Positions 44,925-55,086 of a stretch of 64,000 nt of DNA are shown here, piece by piece (the first letter of the stretch is position 1; every line of letters begins with the position of its first letter). The notes beneath the pieces were generated by a model. That model had not been told where the DNA came from and made no database searches. It saw only the letters and a program-made list of their open reading frames with translations. Location of the stretch: NCBI RefSeq assembly GCF_001605885.1, contig NZ_LRPE01000006.1:1-64000 (forward strand). The letters are read 5' to 3'. This stretch comes from Acinetobacter lactucae (GTDB taxonomy: Bacteria > Pseudomonadota > Gammaproteobacteria > Pseudomonadales > Moraxellaceae). The position numbers and the translations under genes were made by a program.

Positions 44925-45994
44925 TGTTAGCACGTCGAATAGTCGCCAAATATGTGACGAAAACCACTGCGCTTGCGATGTTTGGCACCACAGTTGTTTT
45001 GTCCATTCTACAGGTCTTATTTACATATCTTGGCGAGTTGGGTGAGCTTAAACCAGACTATAACGCATGGCAGGCTCTCATCTATGTTTTGTGGGGAGCT
45101 CCTCGCTATCTCTATGAAATTTTACCTATTTCTGCCTTGATTGGGGCTGTGATTGGGTTAGGTTCATTGGCAACAAGTAGTGAACTCATTGTTATGCGTT
45201 CAGTGGGTGTTAGCTTATGGCGTATTGTCGGTTGGGTGATGCGCTCAGCTTTACTGCTTATTATTTTGTCGTTTGCTTTAAGTGAGTGGGTTATCCCTTA
45301 TACCAATGAAAAAGCACAAAGTGTTAAAAGCCATCGTTCAGTAGCTGCTTTAGGTGAAGTTAAAGGGTATTGGTCCCGTGAAGGGCAGCGCTTTATCTAT
45401 ATCGATTATGCTAATTCGCAGGGTAACTTAAAAGACATTCAAGTGGTCGATTTTGACCAGAACTATTACTTGCAATCATTAATTAATGCTCAGCAAGGAC
45501 AGTTTATTAAAAATGGTCAGTGGGCTTTGAAAAAAGCTGAACAAATGGACATTTTGGCGGCAGGAAATGCCATCAAAACTGATCATGAAGAACAATCGCT
45601 TGCTTTAGCATTACAGCCCAAATATGTGCATATGGTGACTTTAGATCCTGAAGATCTATCACCAAGCCAACTGATTAGCTTTATGCGTTATATGGATGAA
45701 TATAGTCAGGTGCCAAAGACTTACCAATTGGCTTTCTGGCAAAAAGTTGCTTCGCCATTTTCACTTATCGCGTTAGTACTCGTAGCGTGTTCTTTTATTT
45801 TTGGACCATTACGCCAACAATCGATGGGTTTCCGTTTGGTGATCGCATTGTTTATTGGTTTGAGTTTCTATTATTTACAGGACTTTTTGGGCTATGCGAG
45901 CTTGGTTTATTCTCCATCTCCAGCATGGTTCGTACTTGTACCTATCTTGTTAATGTTTGGTGCGGGAAGTTATTTGCTTTACCGCGCTCGTTAG
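44924..45994 (+). CDS. lptG: LPS export permease LptG
   Basis: A 356-residue partner of LptF in the LPS exporter. It has N-terminal helices beginning MLARRIVAKYVTKTTALAMFG, the conserved IGAVIGLGSLATSSELIVMRSVGVS coupling region, a periplasmic domain and three C-terminal helices. It is essential in most Gram-negatives but dispensable in LOS-deficient Acinetobacter. It is followed by gpmI 126 bp on. Confidence 0.94.
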   Translation: MLARRIVAKYVTKTTALAMFGTTVVLSILQVLFTYLGELGELKPDYNAWQALIYVLWGAPRYLYEILPISALIGAVIGLGSLATSSELIVMRSVGVSLWRIVGWVMRSALLLIILSFALSEWVIPYTNEKAQSVKSHRSVAALGEVKGYWSREGQRFIYIDYANSQGNLKDIQVVDFDQNYYLQSLINAQQGQFIKNGQWALKKAEQMDILAAGNAIKTDHEEQSLALALQPKYVHMVTLDPEDLSPSQLISFMRYMDEYSQVPKTYQLAFWQKVASPFSLIALVLVACSFIFGPLRQQSMGFRLVIALFIGLSFYYLQDFLGYASLVYSPSPAWFVLVPILLMFGAGSYLLYRAR

Positions 45995-46120
45995 TAATAA
46001 ATGATATTTATGGTTTTCATCAATCGCGGATATTGGTGAAAGCCATAGGAATAAATAGAGTCTTGACCGAAAATTCGGTAAGATATTGTGACGAAATTGT
46101 AGACAAAAGAGAAATTGATT

Positions 46121-47668
46121 ATGACGGATGCAACTGCTGGCAAGATCCCTCACGTTCTGGTCATTATGGATGGTGTTGGACACCGTGAAGCGATTGAAGA
46201 TAATGCTTTTCTTGCAGCAAAAACACCAAATTTGGCGGCAATGAAAGCCAAGCATCCGAATAGTCTAATTTCTGGTTCAGGTGAAGATGTTGGATTGCCT
46301 GATGGTCAAATGGGGAACTCTGAAGTCGGCCATATGAATCTTGGGGCTGGCCGTGTGTTATATCAAGACTTTACCCGTATTACTAAAGATATCCGTACTG
46401 GTGACTTTTTCAAACACGAAGTGTTGATCGACGCTGTTGAAAAAGCCAAAGCTGCTGGTGGTGCTGTCCATATTATGGGACTACTTTCAGAAGGTGGAGT
46501 CCATTCACATGAAGATCATATTGTGGCGATGTGTGAGCTTGCATTAAAACGCGGTGCAAAAGTTTATTTACACGCTTTCCTTGATGGTCGTGATACACCT
46601 CCACGCAGTGCTCAACCATCTTTAGAAAAACTAGATGCATTATTTGCTCAATATCCGGGCCAAGGCCGTATCGCAACTATGATTGGTCGCTACTTTGCAA
46701 TGGACCGTGACAACCGTTGGGATCGTGTTGAGCAAGCTTACCGTTTGTTAACCGAAGGTGAAGCACTTCGTACTGCACAAACTGCAGTTGAAGGGTTAGA
46801 GCTAGCTTATGCAGCCAATGAAAATGATGAGTTTGTAAAAGCGACTCGTATTGGTGATATCGCTAAAGTTCAAGATGGTGATAGCGTTGTATTTATGAAT
46901 TTCCGTGCTGACCGAGCTCGTGAAATTACTCGCGCATTTGTAGAAAAAGACTTTGCTGGTTTTGAACGTAAAGTTGTACCAAACCTTTCTAAATTTGTGA
47001 TGTTAACGCGTTATCAAGCAAGCATTGATGCACCAGTTGCATATATGCCAGAAGCCCTTAAAAATTCATTGGGCGAATATTTATCTTCTTTAGGTAAAAC
47101 TCAGTTACGTATTGCCGAAACTGAAAAATATGCGCATGTAACGTTCTTCTTTAGTGGTGGCCGTGAAGATGAATATCCGGGTGAAAAGCGTATTTTAATT
47201 CCATCTCCAAACGTTGCGACATATGACCTTAAACCCGAAATGAGTGCTTATGAAGTCACTGATGAGTTAGTTCAAGCAATTAATTCGGGTGAATACGACT
47301 TATTAGTTGTGAACTATGCGAATGGCGACATGGTCGGTCATACGGGTGTGTTTGATGCTGCGGTTAAAGCGGTTGAAGCGGTTGATACTTGCTTAGGTCG
47401 TGTCTATGAAGCAGTCATGGCGAAAAAAGGCCATATGCTCATTACTGCTGACCATGGTAATGTTGAACAAATGCAAGATTACGAAAGTGGACAAGTACAT
47501 ACTCAACATACAACTGAGCTTGTACCATTTATCTATGTTGGCCCAACACAAGCAACAATTGCAGAAGGTGGTGTGCTTGCAGATGTAGCACCGACAATTC
47601 TCAATTTAATGCAGATTCCTGTTCCTGCCGAAATGCAAGGACGTAATCTGATTACACTATCTGCATAA
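46121..47668 (+). CDS. gpmI: 2,3-bisphosphoglycerate-independent phosphoglycerate mutase
   Basis: A 515-residue two-Mn2+ enzyme that interconverts 3- and 2-phosphoglycerate in glycolysis and gluconeogenesis. The phosphoserine-forming residue is in [15 protein letters not shown], and the metal ligands are in [21 protein letters not shown] and [13 protein letters not shown] 46121 is chosen over a TTG six bases earlier. It is followed by the ctp gene at 15 bp, an association also seen in Pseudomonas. Confidence 0.96.
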   Translation: MTDATAGKIPHVLVIMDGVGHREAIEDNAFLAAKTPNLAAMKAKHPNSLISGSGEDVGLPDGQMGNSEVGHMNLGAGRVLYQDFTRITKDIRTGDFFKHEVLIDAVEKAKAAGGAVHIMGLLSEGGVHSHEDHIVAMCELALKRGAKVYLHAFLDGRDTPPRSAQPSLEKLDALFAQYPGQGRIATMIGRYFAMDRDNRWDRVEQAYRLLTEGEALRTAQTAVEGLELAYAANENDEFVKATRIGDIAKVQDGDSVVFMNFRADRAREITRAFVEKDFAGFERKVVPNLSKFVMLTRYQASIDAPVAYMPEALKNSLGEYLSSLGKTQLRIAETEKYAHVTFFFSGGREDEYPGEKRILIPSPNVATYDLKPEMSAYEVTDELVQAINSGEYDLLVVNYANGDMVGHTGVFDAAVKAVEAVDTCLGRVYEAVMAKKGHMLITADHGNVEQMQDYESGQVHTQHTTELVPFIYVGPTQATIAEGGVLADVAPTILNLMQIPVPAEMQGRNLITLSA

Positions 47669-47683
47669 GTTAAAGGTGATTGG

Positions 47684-48868
47684 ATGCTGCAACACATTAA
47701 ATATAAAAAACTTATTGTAAGTATGTTGCTGTGTTGCAGCCAATTTACTTTTGCAGCGCCAGTTGTAAAAGAAAAAATGTCACCTTTGCACCCTGATTCG
47801 GAAGAACCGGAACATAGCTATGCAGAGGTGCCGATTGAATCGATTCAACAGTTTGTGCAAATCTATGGAATCGTTCGAGATAACTATGTTGACGTGAAGT
47901 CTGACGATGCCTTGTTTCAACAAGCCATAAAAGGTTTGGTAAGTGGGTTGGATCGTTATTCGCGTTATTTGTCGGCAGAAGAATATCGCCAACTGATTCA
48001 ATATACCGAAGGTGATCTTGCTTCAGTTGATTTCGCCTTAACCCCTGAATCACATCTCCATAAATGGATGATTCGTGATCTTAAAACAGGTTCTGATTCC
48101 TATAAATTAGGTTTGCGAAATGGTCAGACGATTCTCAAAATTGATAACCAAGATTTAAAAAATTTAAACCAAGATCAGGTGCTTGGACTACTTTACGGTT
48201 CTATCGGAAGTACACTTCAAGTACAAGCAGAAGAACTCAGCGGAAATATTAACTTAGTCCGTAATAAAAAAATAGAAACCGATATAGAACCTGTAATGTT
48301 ACATAATCAGGTACTCGTACTAAAAATTAGAGTATTCCAGCAAGACACTGCTAATGAAATTAAAAGATTAATTGAAGAAAATAGCTCTCAACGTTTAAAG
48401 GCTGTTTTAATCGATTTGCGAAACAATCCGGGTGGGTTGTTATCGGCAGCGGTTGAGTCGGCAGATTTATTTTTAAATAACGGAATTATTGTTTCAACCA
48501 AAAGCCGTTCGGAAGGTAACCAGCAGTTTCAGGCGCTACCGGGCAATGAATTCCAGAATATAAAACTGGGTATATTAATTAATCACCGCTCTGCATCTGC
48601 AGCAGAAGTTTTTACTGCGGCCATGAAAGAACACCAACGTGCTTGGGTGATGGGTGAAAAAAGCTATGGAAAAGGCGTAGTACAAAAGCTATTTCCTTTA
48701 CCAAGTGGAGCAGCTCTACAGATGACCGTTTCACACTACTACACGCCCAATGGCAATATGATTGAAGGGCAGGGTATTCAACCTAACCAGACCTTTCCAC
48801 TGCCCGCAGAAATGAAAGAAGACGTATATTTAGAGCGCGTTGCAGATTTATTCCTAAAGAGGAAGTAA
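47684..48868 (+). CDS. ctp: Carboxy-terminal processing protease (S41)
   Basis: A 394-residue periplasmic S41 protease. A signal peptide (about 1-24, ending FAAP) precedes a PDZ domain (about 120-200, KLGLRNGQTILKIDNQDLKN) and a catalytic domain with Ser in NHRSASAAEVF and Lys in GEKSYGKGVVQ. Such enzymes trim C-termini and regulate cell-wall hydrolases. The stop lies 3 bp from the convergent pilR stop, and both ends form a shared hairpin. Confidence 0.92.
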   Translation: MLQHIKYKKLIVSMLLCCSQFTFAAPVVKEKMSPLHPDSEEPEHSYAEVPIESIQQFVQIYGIVRDNYVDVKSDDALFQQAIKGLVSGLDRYSRYLSAEEYRQLIQYTEGDLASVDFALTPESHLHKWMIRDLKTGSDSYKLGLRNGQTILKIDNQDLKNLNQDQVLGLLYGSIGSTLQVQAEELSGNINLVRNKKIETDIEPVMLHNQVLVLKIRVFQQDTANEIKRLIEENSSQRLKAVLIDLRNNPGGLLSAAVESADLFLNNGIIVSTKSRSEGNQQFQALPGNEFQNIKLGILINHRSASAAEVFTAAMKEHQRAWVMGEKSYGKGVVQKLFPLPSGAALQMTVSHYYTPNGNMIEGQGIQPNQTFPLPAEMKEDVYLERVADLFLKRK

Positions 48869-48884
48869 TTTTTATACTTCCTCT
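48858..48884. terminator. Shared hairpin made by the convergent ctp and pilR ends
   Basis: AGAGGAAGTA and TACTTCCTCT form a 10-bp stem that contains codons and stops of both genes. The T stretch lies within the loop and no long T run follows, so termination is likely but unproven. Confidence 0.5.
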
Positions 48885-50284
48885 CCCATTTCGGTATCTA
48901 AGCCAAACTTTTTGAGTCGATAGCGCAAAGAACGGAATGTCATTCCCAGCTTTTTAGCTGCTAAAGTGCGATTCCAATGCGTCATATTTAATGCATTCAG
49001 TAAAATATCTTTTTCGATATTTTCTAAGTAGCGTTCTAAACCTTCCATTGGAAATTTTGGATGAGTCTGAACATTTGGTGTTTGATTTAATTGTTTCGTT
49101 ACGATTTGCGGGCTCACACTACTACCTCTAAGAGGAGGTGCTAAATGTGTTAAATCAATACATTCATCCTCACTTAAAGTAATAGCTCGTTCAATCATAT
49201 TTCTTAATTCACGCACATTACCCGGAAAGTCTTGCTGTAATAAATAAGTTTCAGCACTCGCCGTTAATTGCTTGTTTGAAATTCCCCATTCCGTACAAAC
49301 CTTTTGAATAAAATGGTTGGCCAATAGCAAAATATCTCCACCACGGTCACGCAGTGGCGGCAACATAATATCCATAACATGAATACGGAAAAATAAGTCC
49401 TGACGGAATTTACCTTGTTGGACTAACAAATCTAAATCTTGGTGACTCGCACTAATTACTCGAAAATCAACATCAATTTCCTGATCAGAACCTACTGGGC
49501 GAATTTTTTTCTCTTGTACTGCGCGAAGCAATTTAACTTGCATAGTTAACGGCAATTCGGCAATTTCATCTAAAAATAAACTGCCGCCGTGTGCCGATAA
49601 AATAAGACCTTGTTTATCTTGAGTCGCGCCAGTAAAGCTCCCTTTTTTATGCCCGAAAAGTTCACTTTCCATGAGCTCAGTTGGGATTGCTCCACAGTTA
49701 ATAGCAATAAATGGTCCTTCACTGCGGTTGCTTAAGCGGTGAATAAGATTGGCAACAACTTCTTTACCCGTACCAGACTCGCCTGTAACAAATACAGGCG
49801 CTTGGGAGCGGGCTATTTTTTTAATAGCTGTCCGTAAGTTTTGTATAGGTGGTGAACGCCCAATTAATAAGTCATTTTCTAATGTTGTTTCACCAAACTC
49901 ATGCTCTGGTTTTGGCTGGTTAAGCGCCTTTTTTAACAACTGATCTAAATGAATTTGGTTAATCGGTTTGCTGACAAAATCAAAAGCTCCCGCTTTTAAT
50001 GCAGCAATTGCAATGTCCATATTTCCGTATGCAGTTAAAACTGCAATGGGGGTGTGGGGGTAAGTTTGAGAAACATGTTTAACCAATTCTAAACCACTAC
50101 CGTCAGGTAGATTTAAATCGGTCAAGCATGCATCGTAATGAAACTGAGTAAAGAGTTGTTTGGCCTGTTCAACCCGATAAGCAAGATGTGTCTTAATCCC
50201 CATTCGTGCAAGAGTCATTTGCATTAACAGGCACAAATCTTCTTCATCGTCTACAAGCAAAACGAGTGGTTGCTGTTCTGCCAT
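48872..50284 (-). CDS. pilR: Type IV pilus sigma-54 response regulator PilR
   Basis: A 470-residue NtrC-type activator. The receiver domain has phosphoryl acceptor D56 in LTDLNLPDG. The AAA+ core shows the Walker A GESGTGKE and the sigma-54 contact loop GSFTGA, and a Fis-type helix-turn-helix ends the chain (WNRTLAAKKLGMTFRSLRYRLKKFG). PilR turns on pilA. It is followed on the same strand by pilS upstream at 24 bp. ATG 50284 follows GGGGA. Confidence 0.93.
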   Translation of the reverse strand: MAEQQPLVLLVDDEEDLCLLMQMTLARMGIKTHLAYRVEQAKQLFTQFHYDACLTDLNLPDGSGLELVKHVSQTYPHTPIAVLTAYGNMDIAIAALKAGAFDFVSKPINQIHLDQLLKKALNQPKPEHEFGETTLENDLLIGRSPPIQNLRTAIKKIARSQAPVFVTGESGTGKEVVANLIHRLSNRSEGPFIAINCGAIPTELMESELFGHKKGSFTGATQDKQGLILSAHGGSLFLDEIAELPLTMQVKLLRAVQEKKIRPVGSDQEIDVDFRVISASHQDLDLLVQQGKFRQDLFFRIHVMDIMLPPLRDRGGDILLLANHFIQKVCTEWGISNKQLTASAETYLLQQDFPGNVRELRNMIERAITLSEDECIDLTHLAPPLRGSSVSPQIVTKQLNQTPNVQTHPKFPMEGLERYLENIEKDILLNALNMTHWNRTLAAKKLGMTFRSLRYRLKKFGLDTEMGEEV

Positions 50285-50308
50285 TTCCCCAAAAACCTAA
50301 TAAAAAAA

Positions 50309-51877
50309 TCAATATATTATTGGGCACGCTATTCGGAAGCATGCCCCTTGTTTTTGCTCTACATAAGTGAGCTTTGCATGGTTTGCCTCACAAAAACTAT
50401 GAGACAAATATAATCCTAAACCAGTTCCATTAATTTCGGTACTAAAAAATGGTTTAAATAATTGAGATATATCACGTTTTGAAACCCCTTCACCGTAATC
50501 GATCACATCAATATAAATTTTATTTGTTTGTGAGTGAATATTGATCAGAACATAGGGCGAGTCGGGTGCATTGTGTCGTAAAGCATTTCTAACAAGGTTA
50601 ATCAGCACTTGTCTGAGCTGCTTTTCATCAAACAATATCTTTAAAGATAAATCAGAGCTTTTAAGCTGGATCGCATGTTTAACATCAGATAAATCTTCAT
50701 CTAATAACGTTTTTATGAAGTCGTTTAATTCAATCTGGATTGGATATGTTCTTTCACTACGGGCAAGCCCTAACGTGTCTTGAACAATACTATCAATGCG
50801 TTTGGTTTGCTTGCCAATCATACGGCGTAAAGTATTTTGTTGTTCTAAATCACTGTCTTTAAGTAGTTCATTTGCTTGCACAATCGCTGCAAGAGGATTA
50901 CGGATTTCATGGGCAATACTTGCTGAGAGTTGCCCTAAAGCGGCAAGTTTGAGTTGTTGAGCTTGCTGATTAATTTGCTGCGCATCTTGTAAAATGAGTA
51001 GCGTCAACGCTTGTTGTGGTACTAAAAGATGCTGCACTTTAATATTAATAGAGTAGGCCGAAAGCCGAGACTCAAAAATAAATCGGTCACCTTCTTTTAG
51101 GTTATCAAACTTAAGAATTTCAAATAAGTCAGCATGCCATTTAGCTAAGGGATATTTTTCACTGGCAAATTGAGGTGGAATCCCTAAAAGTGAACATGCT
51201 GCTGGGTTGCTTAAAACAATGTTGTAGTTTTCATCTAGAACTAAATAGCCCTCTTCAATTTGTTCCAAAATATAGCGGTTAATATTTTGTAATTGATAGA
51301 GTTCTATTGATTGGTGGAAAGTCAGTGCCTCAAGTAACTTAAAGCGCTGGACCGCAATTTGTCCGATGCCGTGTACCACGAAAAACAAGAAAGCCAATAA
51401 GGCGCTGTTACCAATCGTATTTAAATTATTGTAGTCAAATAAACTGCCAACGAAGCGTTGGTAAATAACCGCAATAACTGCAAGTAATGTAATGACCAGC
51501 GACATTCTTGCGCTAAGTAAAATTGCTGAAGTAAATATGGCAATAACATAGAGCAAGCTGAGTTGTAAATTTGGTTCACCTACAGAAAATGTAAGTAAAC
51601 TCAGACAGATAATATCAACTACAAAAAATAAAATGAGCTGCTTTGTTGCCTGAGTGGCAATAAACTTAAAGCATAAAAGTTGAAGAAGGCTTAAGAGCGA
51701 ATAGCCGAGTAGTGTATAAGAATATAAAGCGGGTTGTTGTAGACTAGTGTCAATTTGAGCATCGGTTAAAACCAAAATAATATTCAGGCTAACCGCAATA
51801 ATAAGGCGATATAAACCATACCACGTGCCCAAACGAAATATCGTATGGGACAAGGATGAGTTTATGGGAAATTGCAT
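50309..51877 (-). CDS. pilS: Type IV pilus sensor histidine kinase PilS
   Basis: A 522-residue sensor kinase with six N-terminal membrane helices (to about residue 185), a PAS-like segment (YNIVLSNPAACSLLGIPPQF), an HisKA domain with the phospho-His in SIAHEIRNPLAAI and an ATPase domain with NALRHNAPDS and GTGLGLYLSH. In Pseudomonas, PilS senses pilin levels in the membrane. It pairs with pilR downstream and lies 10 bp after gacA on the same strand. Confidence 0.92.
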   Translation of the reverse strand: MQFPINSSLSHTIFRLGTWYGLYRLIIAVSLNIILVLTDAQIDTSLQQPALYSYTLLGYSLLSLLQLLCFKFIATQATKQLILFFVVDIICLSLLTFSVGEPNLQLSLLYVIAIFTSAILLSARMSLVITLLAVIAVIYQRFVGSLFDYNNLNTIGNSALLAFLFFVVHGIGQIAVQRFKLLEALTFHQSIELYQLQNINRYILEQIEEGYLVLDENYNIVLSNPAACSLLGIPPQFASEKYPLAKWHADLFEILKFDNLKEGDRFIFESRLSAYSINIKVQHLLVPQQALTLLILQDAQQINQQAQQLKLAALGQLSASIAHEIRNPLAAIVQANELLKDSDLEQQNTLRRMIGKQTKRIDSIVQDTLGLARSERTYPIQIELNDFIKTLLDEDLSDVKHAIQLKSSDLSLKILFDEKQLRQVLINLVRNALRHNAPDSPYVLINIHSQTNKIYIDVIDYGEGVSKRDISQLFKPFFSTEINGTGLGLYLSHSFCEANHAKLTYVEQKQGACFRIACPIIY

Positions 51878-51887
51878 GTAAGTCTGA

Positions 51888-52523
51888 TTAAGGTTTGATC
51901 AGACCGTAACGAATCGCAAGATGAGTTAGTTTAACGTCACTATCAATGGCTAGCTTTTCAAAAATACGGTAGCGGTAAGTATTCACTGTTTTGACACTTA
52001 CAAAAAGTTTGTCTGCAATTTCTTGAGCGCTAATACAATTTACAACCATCATTGCAACTTGCATTTCACGTTCAGAGAGAGAATCAAAAGGTGATTGCTG
52101 AGTATCGGATAAATATGAGCTCGCTAACTGCTCAGCAATATCGGCACTAAAGTATTTGCCACCTTGCATCACTTTATTGATTGCACGAACCATTTCTGTA
52201 ATTGGAGCACCTTTGGTGATGTAACCTTTAGCTCCTGCTTTAAGCAAAAGAGAAGGGTAAGGTTCTTCTGCTAAACCACTGACTGCAATCACTTTTGTAT
52301 CTGGTGCAGTTTGCAGCAAACGACGTGTTGTTTCTACGCCCCCGATGCCTGGCATGTTGACATCAAGTAGCACAACTTGAGGATGTTTCTGACGAACAAT
52401 AGCAATTGCTTCTTCACCCGATTCGGCTTGTCCAATGACCTCTACATCGGCATGATCTTCTAACATACGGCAGATGCCTGTACGTACAAGTTCATGGTCA
52501 TCCACAACTAAAACTGTAATCAA
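51888..52523 (-). CDS. gacA: GacA/UvrY-type response regulator (TTG start)
   Basis: A 211-residue NarL/FixJ-type regulator. The receiver has acidic D8/D9 and phosphoryl site D54 in LLDVNMPGIGG; the C-terminal LuxR-type helix-turn-helix reads SLSEREMQVAMMVV and FVSVKTVNTYRYRIF. The closest family is GacA/UvrY, the partner of GacS, which switches on Rsm/Csr small RNAs. The start is TTG at 52523, since a perfect GGAGG lies 5 bp upstream; the open frame continues to 52604 without such a site. A matching GacA box and Rsm-type RNA lie at 2865-3056. gacS is not here. Confidence 0.92.
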   Translation of the reverse strand: MITVLVVDDHELVRTGICRMLEDHADVEVIGQAESGEEAIAIVRQKHPQVVLLDVNMPGIGGVETTRRLLQTAPDTKVIAVSGLAEEPYPSLLLKAGAKGYITKGAPITEMVRAINKVMQGGKYFSADIAEQLASSYLSDTQQSPFDSLSEREMQVAMMVVNCISAQEIADKLFVSVKTVNTYRYRIFEKLAIDSDVKLTHLAIRYGLIKP

Positions 52524-52735
52524 GAAGACCTCCTTTCTTTCAAAAAACAAGTTTTTTGTTACATAAAGCAAAATTAGCTTGCAATGGAATGACAAAATTA
52601 GCAATCCTATTCTTATATAGTGAGCGAATAGTTGTGCACAATTGTGTCGGTAAAAGCGTTATACCTTATACCTCAAATGTAAGGCATAATTATAGTAAGC
52701 GCAAATGTGTATCACCCTGAGTCGAGTATTGTGCC

Positions 52736-53782
52736 GTGAAAAATTCTAAAAAGTCTTTAATGCATGTGCTAAGCATGTCTATTTTGCTTAGTTTGAGTTC
52801 AACAAGCTTTGCAGAACTCGTCAATAACCCGTCCTCAGGGAATAGTGGTACTGCAAGCTTAAATTGGTCTTCAGCTGATGCTAGCCAATTTTTAAATGAT
52901 GAAGATGATGAACCTACTCCGCAAGGTTCAACATCGGTAACCACAACTTTACGTGGTAGTAGCGCACCGAAAATTGTAGCATCTGCACCTAGAGTTGCTC
53001 CAATCCGTGATACGTCTGGTTACAATGCCCAGCCGAGTGTAAGCGCTCGAGCTGCACTTGTAATGGACGCGCAAACTGGTGAAGTGCTCTACAGTAAAAA
53101 TACTAACGCTTCTGTGCCAATTGCATCTATTACAAAAGTGATGACAGCGGTTGTAACGGCGGATGCCCGTTTAAACATGTCTGAAGAAATTACACTTGAG
53201 CAAATTGACTTTGCTGGGGCTGGTGGGAAAAACTCAAGTTCAACACTTCGTGTTGGCGACAAGATGAACCGTGCAGAAGTTCTTCTGTTTGCTTTAATGA
53301 AATCTGAAAACCCTGCAGCAGCTGCCTTAGCCCGTACTTATCCAGGTGGTCGTCCTGCATTCGTAGCTGCAATGAATGCTAAAGCTCGTGCTTTGGGTAT
53401 GAATTCGACTCATTACTATGAATCAACTGGTCTAGATCCACGTAATGTATCTTCGGCACGTGATTTAGGTATTTTGGTAAGTACCGCATCTCAATATGGT
53501 TTGATTCGTCAATTCTCAACTACACCGACTTATGACTTTAATTTGGGTTATCGTGTATTGAAATCTAATAATACCAATGCCCTAGTGCGTAATGGCGGTT
53601 GGAACATTAACCTGTCAAAAACTGGATATATTAATGAAGCAGGTCGCTGTGTTGTGATGCACACGACTGTAAACTCGCGTCCGGCAGTTATTGTATTGCT
53701 GGGCGAGCCAAGTACACAGGCACGTAATAATGATGCAACTAACTTATTGGGTTGGTTAAGTAATTTACCAAAACGTATTTAA
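52736..53782 (+). CDS. pbpG: D-alanyl-D-alanine endopeptidase PBP7/8 (GTG start)
   Basis: A 348-residue periplasmic class C penicillin-binding protein that cuts D-Ala-mDAP crosslinks. The signal peptide ends near SFAE (about 27), followed by a Ser/Thr-rich linker. The catalytic SITK is at 131-134, SEN at 190-192, and KTG is in LSKTGYINEAG. It starts at GTG 52736. PbpG is a reported virulence factor of A. baumannii. It is divergent from gacA; overlapping palindromes lie in the gap. Confidence 0.93.
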   Translation: MKNSKKSLMHVLSMSILLSLSSTSFAELVNNPSSGNSGTASLNWSSADASQFLNDEDDEPTPQGSTSVTTTLRGSSAPKIVASAPRVAPIRDTSGYNAQPSVSARAALVMDAQTGEVLYSKNTNASVPIASITKVMTAVVTADARLNMSEEITLEQIDFAGAGGKNSSSTLRVGDKMNRAEVLLFALMKSENPAAAALARTYPGGRPAFVAAMNAKARALGMNSTHYYESTGLDPRNVSSARDLGILVSTASQYGLIRQFSTTPTYDFNLGYRVLKSNNTNALVRNGGWNINLSKTGYINEAGRCVVMHTTVNSRPAVIVLLGEPSTQARNNDATNLLGWLSNLPKRI

Positions 53783-53798
53783 GCTCAATATTCTAAAA

Positions 53799-53820
53799 AA
53801 CGCTTCTATCAAGAAGCGTT
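53799..53820 (+). terminator. Terminator after pbpG
   Basis: An AACGCTTC/GAAGCGTT stem is followed by T8. Confidence 0.88.
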
Positions 53821-53854
53821 TTTTTTATGGCGTTTAAAATTTTTCCATAAAAAA

Positions 53855-53875
53855 ACGGCTGTGTTGAACAGCCGT
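53855..53875 (-). terminator. Terminator after thrC
   Basis: An ACGGCTGT/ACAGCCGT 8-bp stem; on the minus strand a T run follows. Confidence 0.85.
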
Positions 53876-53892
53876 TTTTGAAAAATCAGATC

Positions 53893-55032
53893 TTACATAT
53901 TAGATAAAATCGAATCTTTTACTTGGTCCATTGTTGCATCAATTGACAACATAACCGCATCAGCACATTGTTTGATTGCAGTATCAGGATCTTTCAAACC
54001 ATTACCAGTTACTGTACATACAATTACAGAACCTTCAGCAATTTTACCCGCTTTAATATCGCGAATCGCACCACCAATAGAAGCAGCAGATGCAGGTTCA
54101 ACAAATACGCCTTCATACATAGAAAGTAAGCGTTGAGCTTCTAAAATTTCGCTGTCTTGAAGTTCATCAAACCAGCCTTTAGAGTCACGTACTACAGCTT
54201 TTGCATGGTTCCAGCTTTGTGGGTTACCAATACGGATTGCAGTTGCAACTGTTTCAGGGCTTTCAACTGGAGCACCGCGTAAGAATGGAGCTGCGCCAGA
54301 AGCTTGGTAACCTACCATGGTTGGTAAACCTTCTGGTTTTGGACCAGTGAATTGATCAGTAGCTGCATCATAAATCACTTGTTCAAACTGATCAGCAGGT
54401 TGGTTTGCTACAGCTTCGGTATAACCCATCCAGTGAGCGGTGATGTTACCTGCGTTACCTACAGGTAAGCAGTGGTAATCAGGTGCACGGCCTAAAGCTT
54501 CAACGATTTCATAAGCAATGGTTTTTTGACCTTGCAAACGGTAAGGGTTGATTGAGTTTACAATCGTTACAGGCGCTTGATCAGCGACTTCTTTTACAAG
54601 ACGCATACCATCATCGAAGTTACCACGAATTTGCATAGTGATCGCACCATACATCATCGCTTGTGCCATTTTACCCATCGCAATTTTACCTTCTGGAATC
54701 AAAACAAATGCTTTGATACCTGCACGTGCGGCATAGGCAGCAGCAGCAGCAGAAGTGTTACCAGTAGAAGCACAGATAATCGCTTTAGAGCCTTCTTCAA
54801 CCGCTTTGGTTACAGCCATGGTCATACCACGGTCTTTAAATGAACCAGTTGGGTTTAAGCCCTCGTATTTCACATAAATTTCAACATCTTTGCCAATAAT
54901 ACGTGGAATATTCTCAAGTTTAATGAGTGGGGTGTTGCCTTCACCCAAAGAGATAGCACGAGTAGTTGCCGAAACTGGCAAACGGTCACGATAACGATCT
55001 ACAAGACCAGTATAACGATTGGCATTAGACAT
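53893..55032 (-). CDS. thrC: Threonine synthase
   Basis: A 379-residue PLP enzyme that makes threonine from phosphohomoserine. The PLP lysine is in PTGSFKDRGMT, and ASTGNTSAAAAAYAARAG is the phosphate-binding loop. This is the shorter class II-like form (about 350-380 residues) common in Acinetobacter and many bacteria. It lies 54 bp after hom on the same strand, and the two form the threonine branch. Confidence 0.94.
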   Translation of the reverse strand: MSNANRYTGLVDRYRDRLPVSATTRAISLGEGNTPLIKLENIPRIIGKDVEIYVKYEGLNPTGSFKDRGMTMAVTKAVEEGSKAIICASTGNTSAAAAAYAARAGIKAFVLIPEGKIAMGKMAQAMMYGAITMQIRGNFDDGMRLVKEVADQAPVTIVNSINPYRLQGQKTIAYEIVEALGRAPDYHCLPVGNAGNITAHWMGYTEAVANQPADQFEQVIYDAATDQFTGPKPEGLPTMVGYQASGAAPFLRGAPVESPETVATAIRIGNPQSWNHAKAVVRDSKGWFDELQDSEILEAQRLLSMYEGVFVEPASAASIGGAIRDIKAGKIAEGSVIVCTVTGNGLKDPDTAIKQCADAVMLSIDATMDQVKDSILSNM

Positions 55033-55086
55033 GATGGTGTTCCAATTAGAGGTGAAGCGGGAGAGGGAATCTTTCCCTCAACCTGA

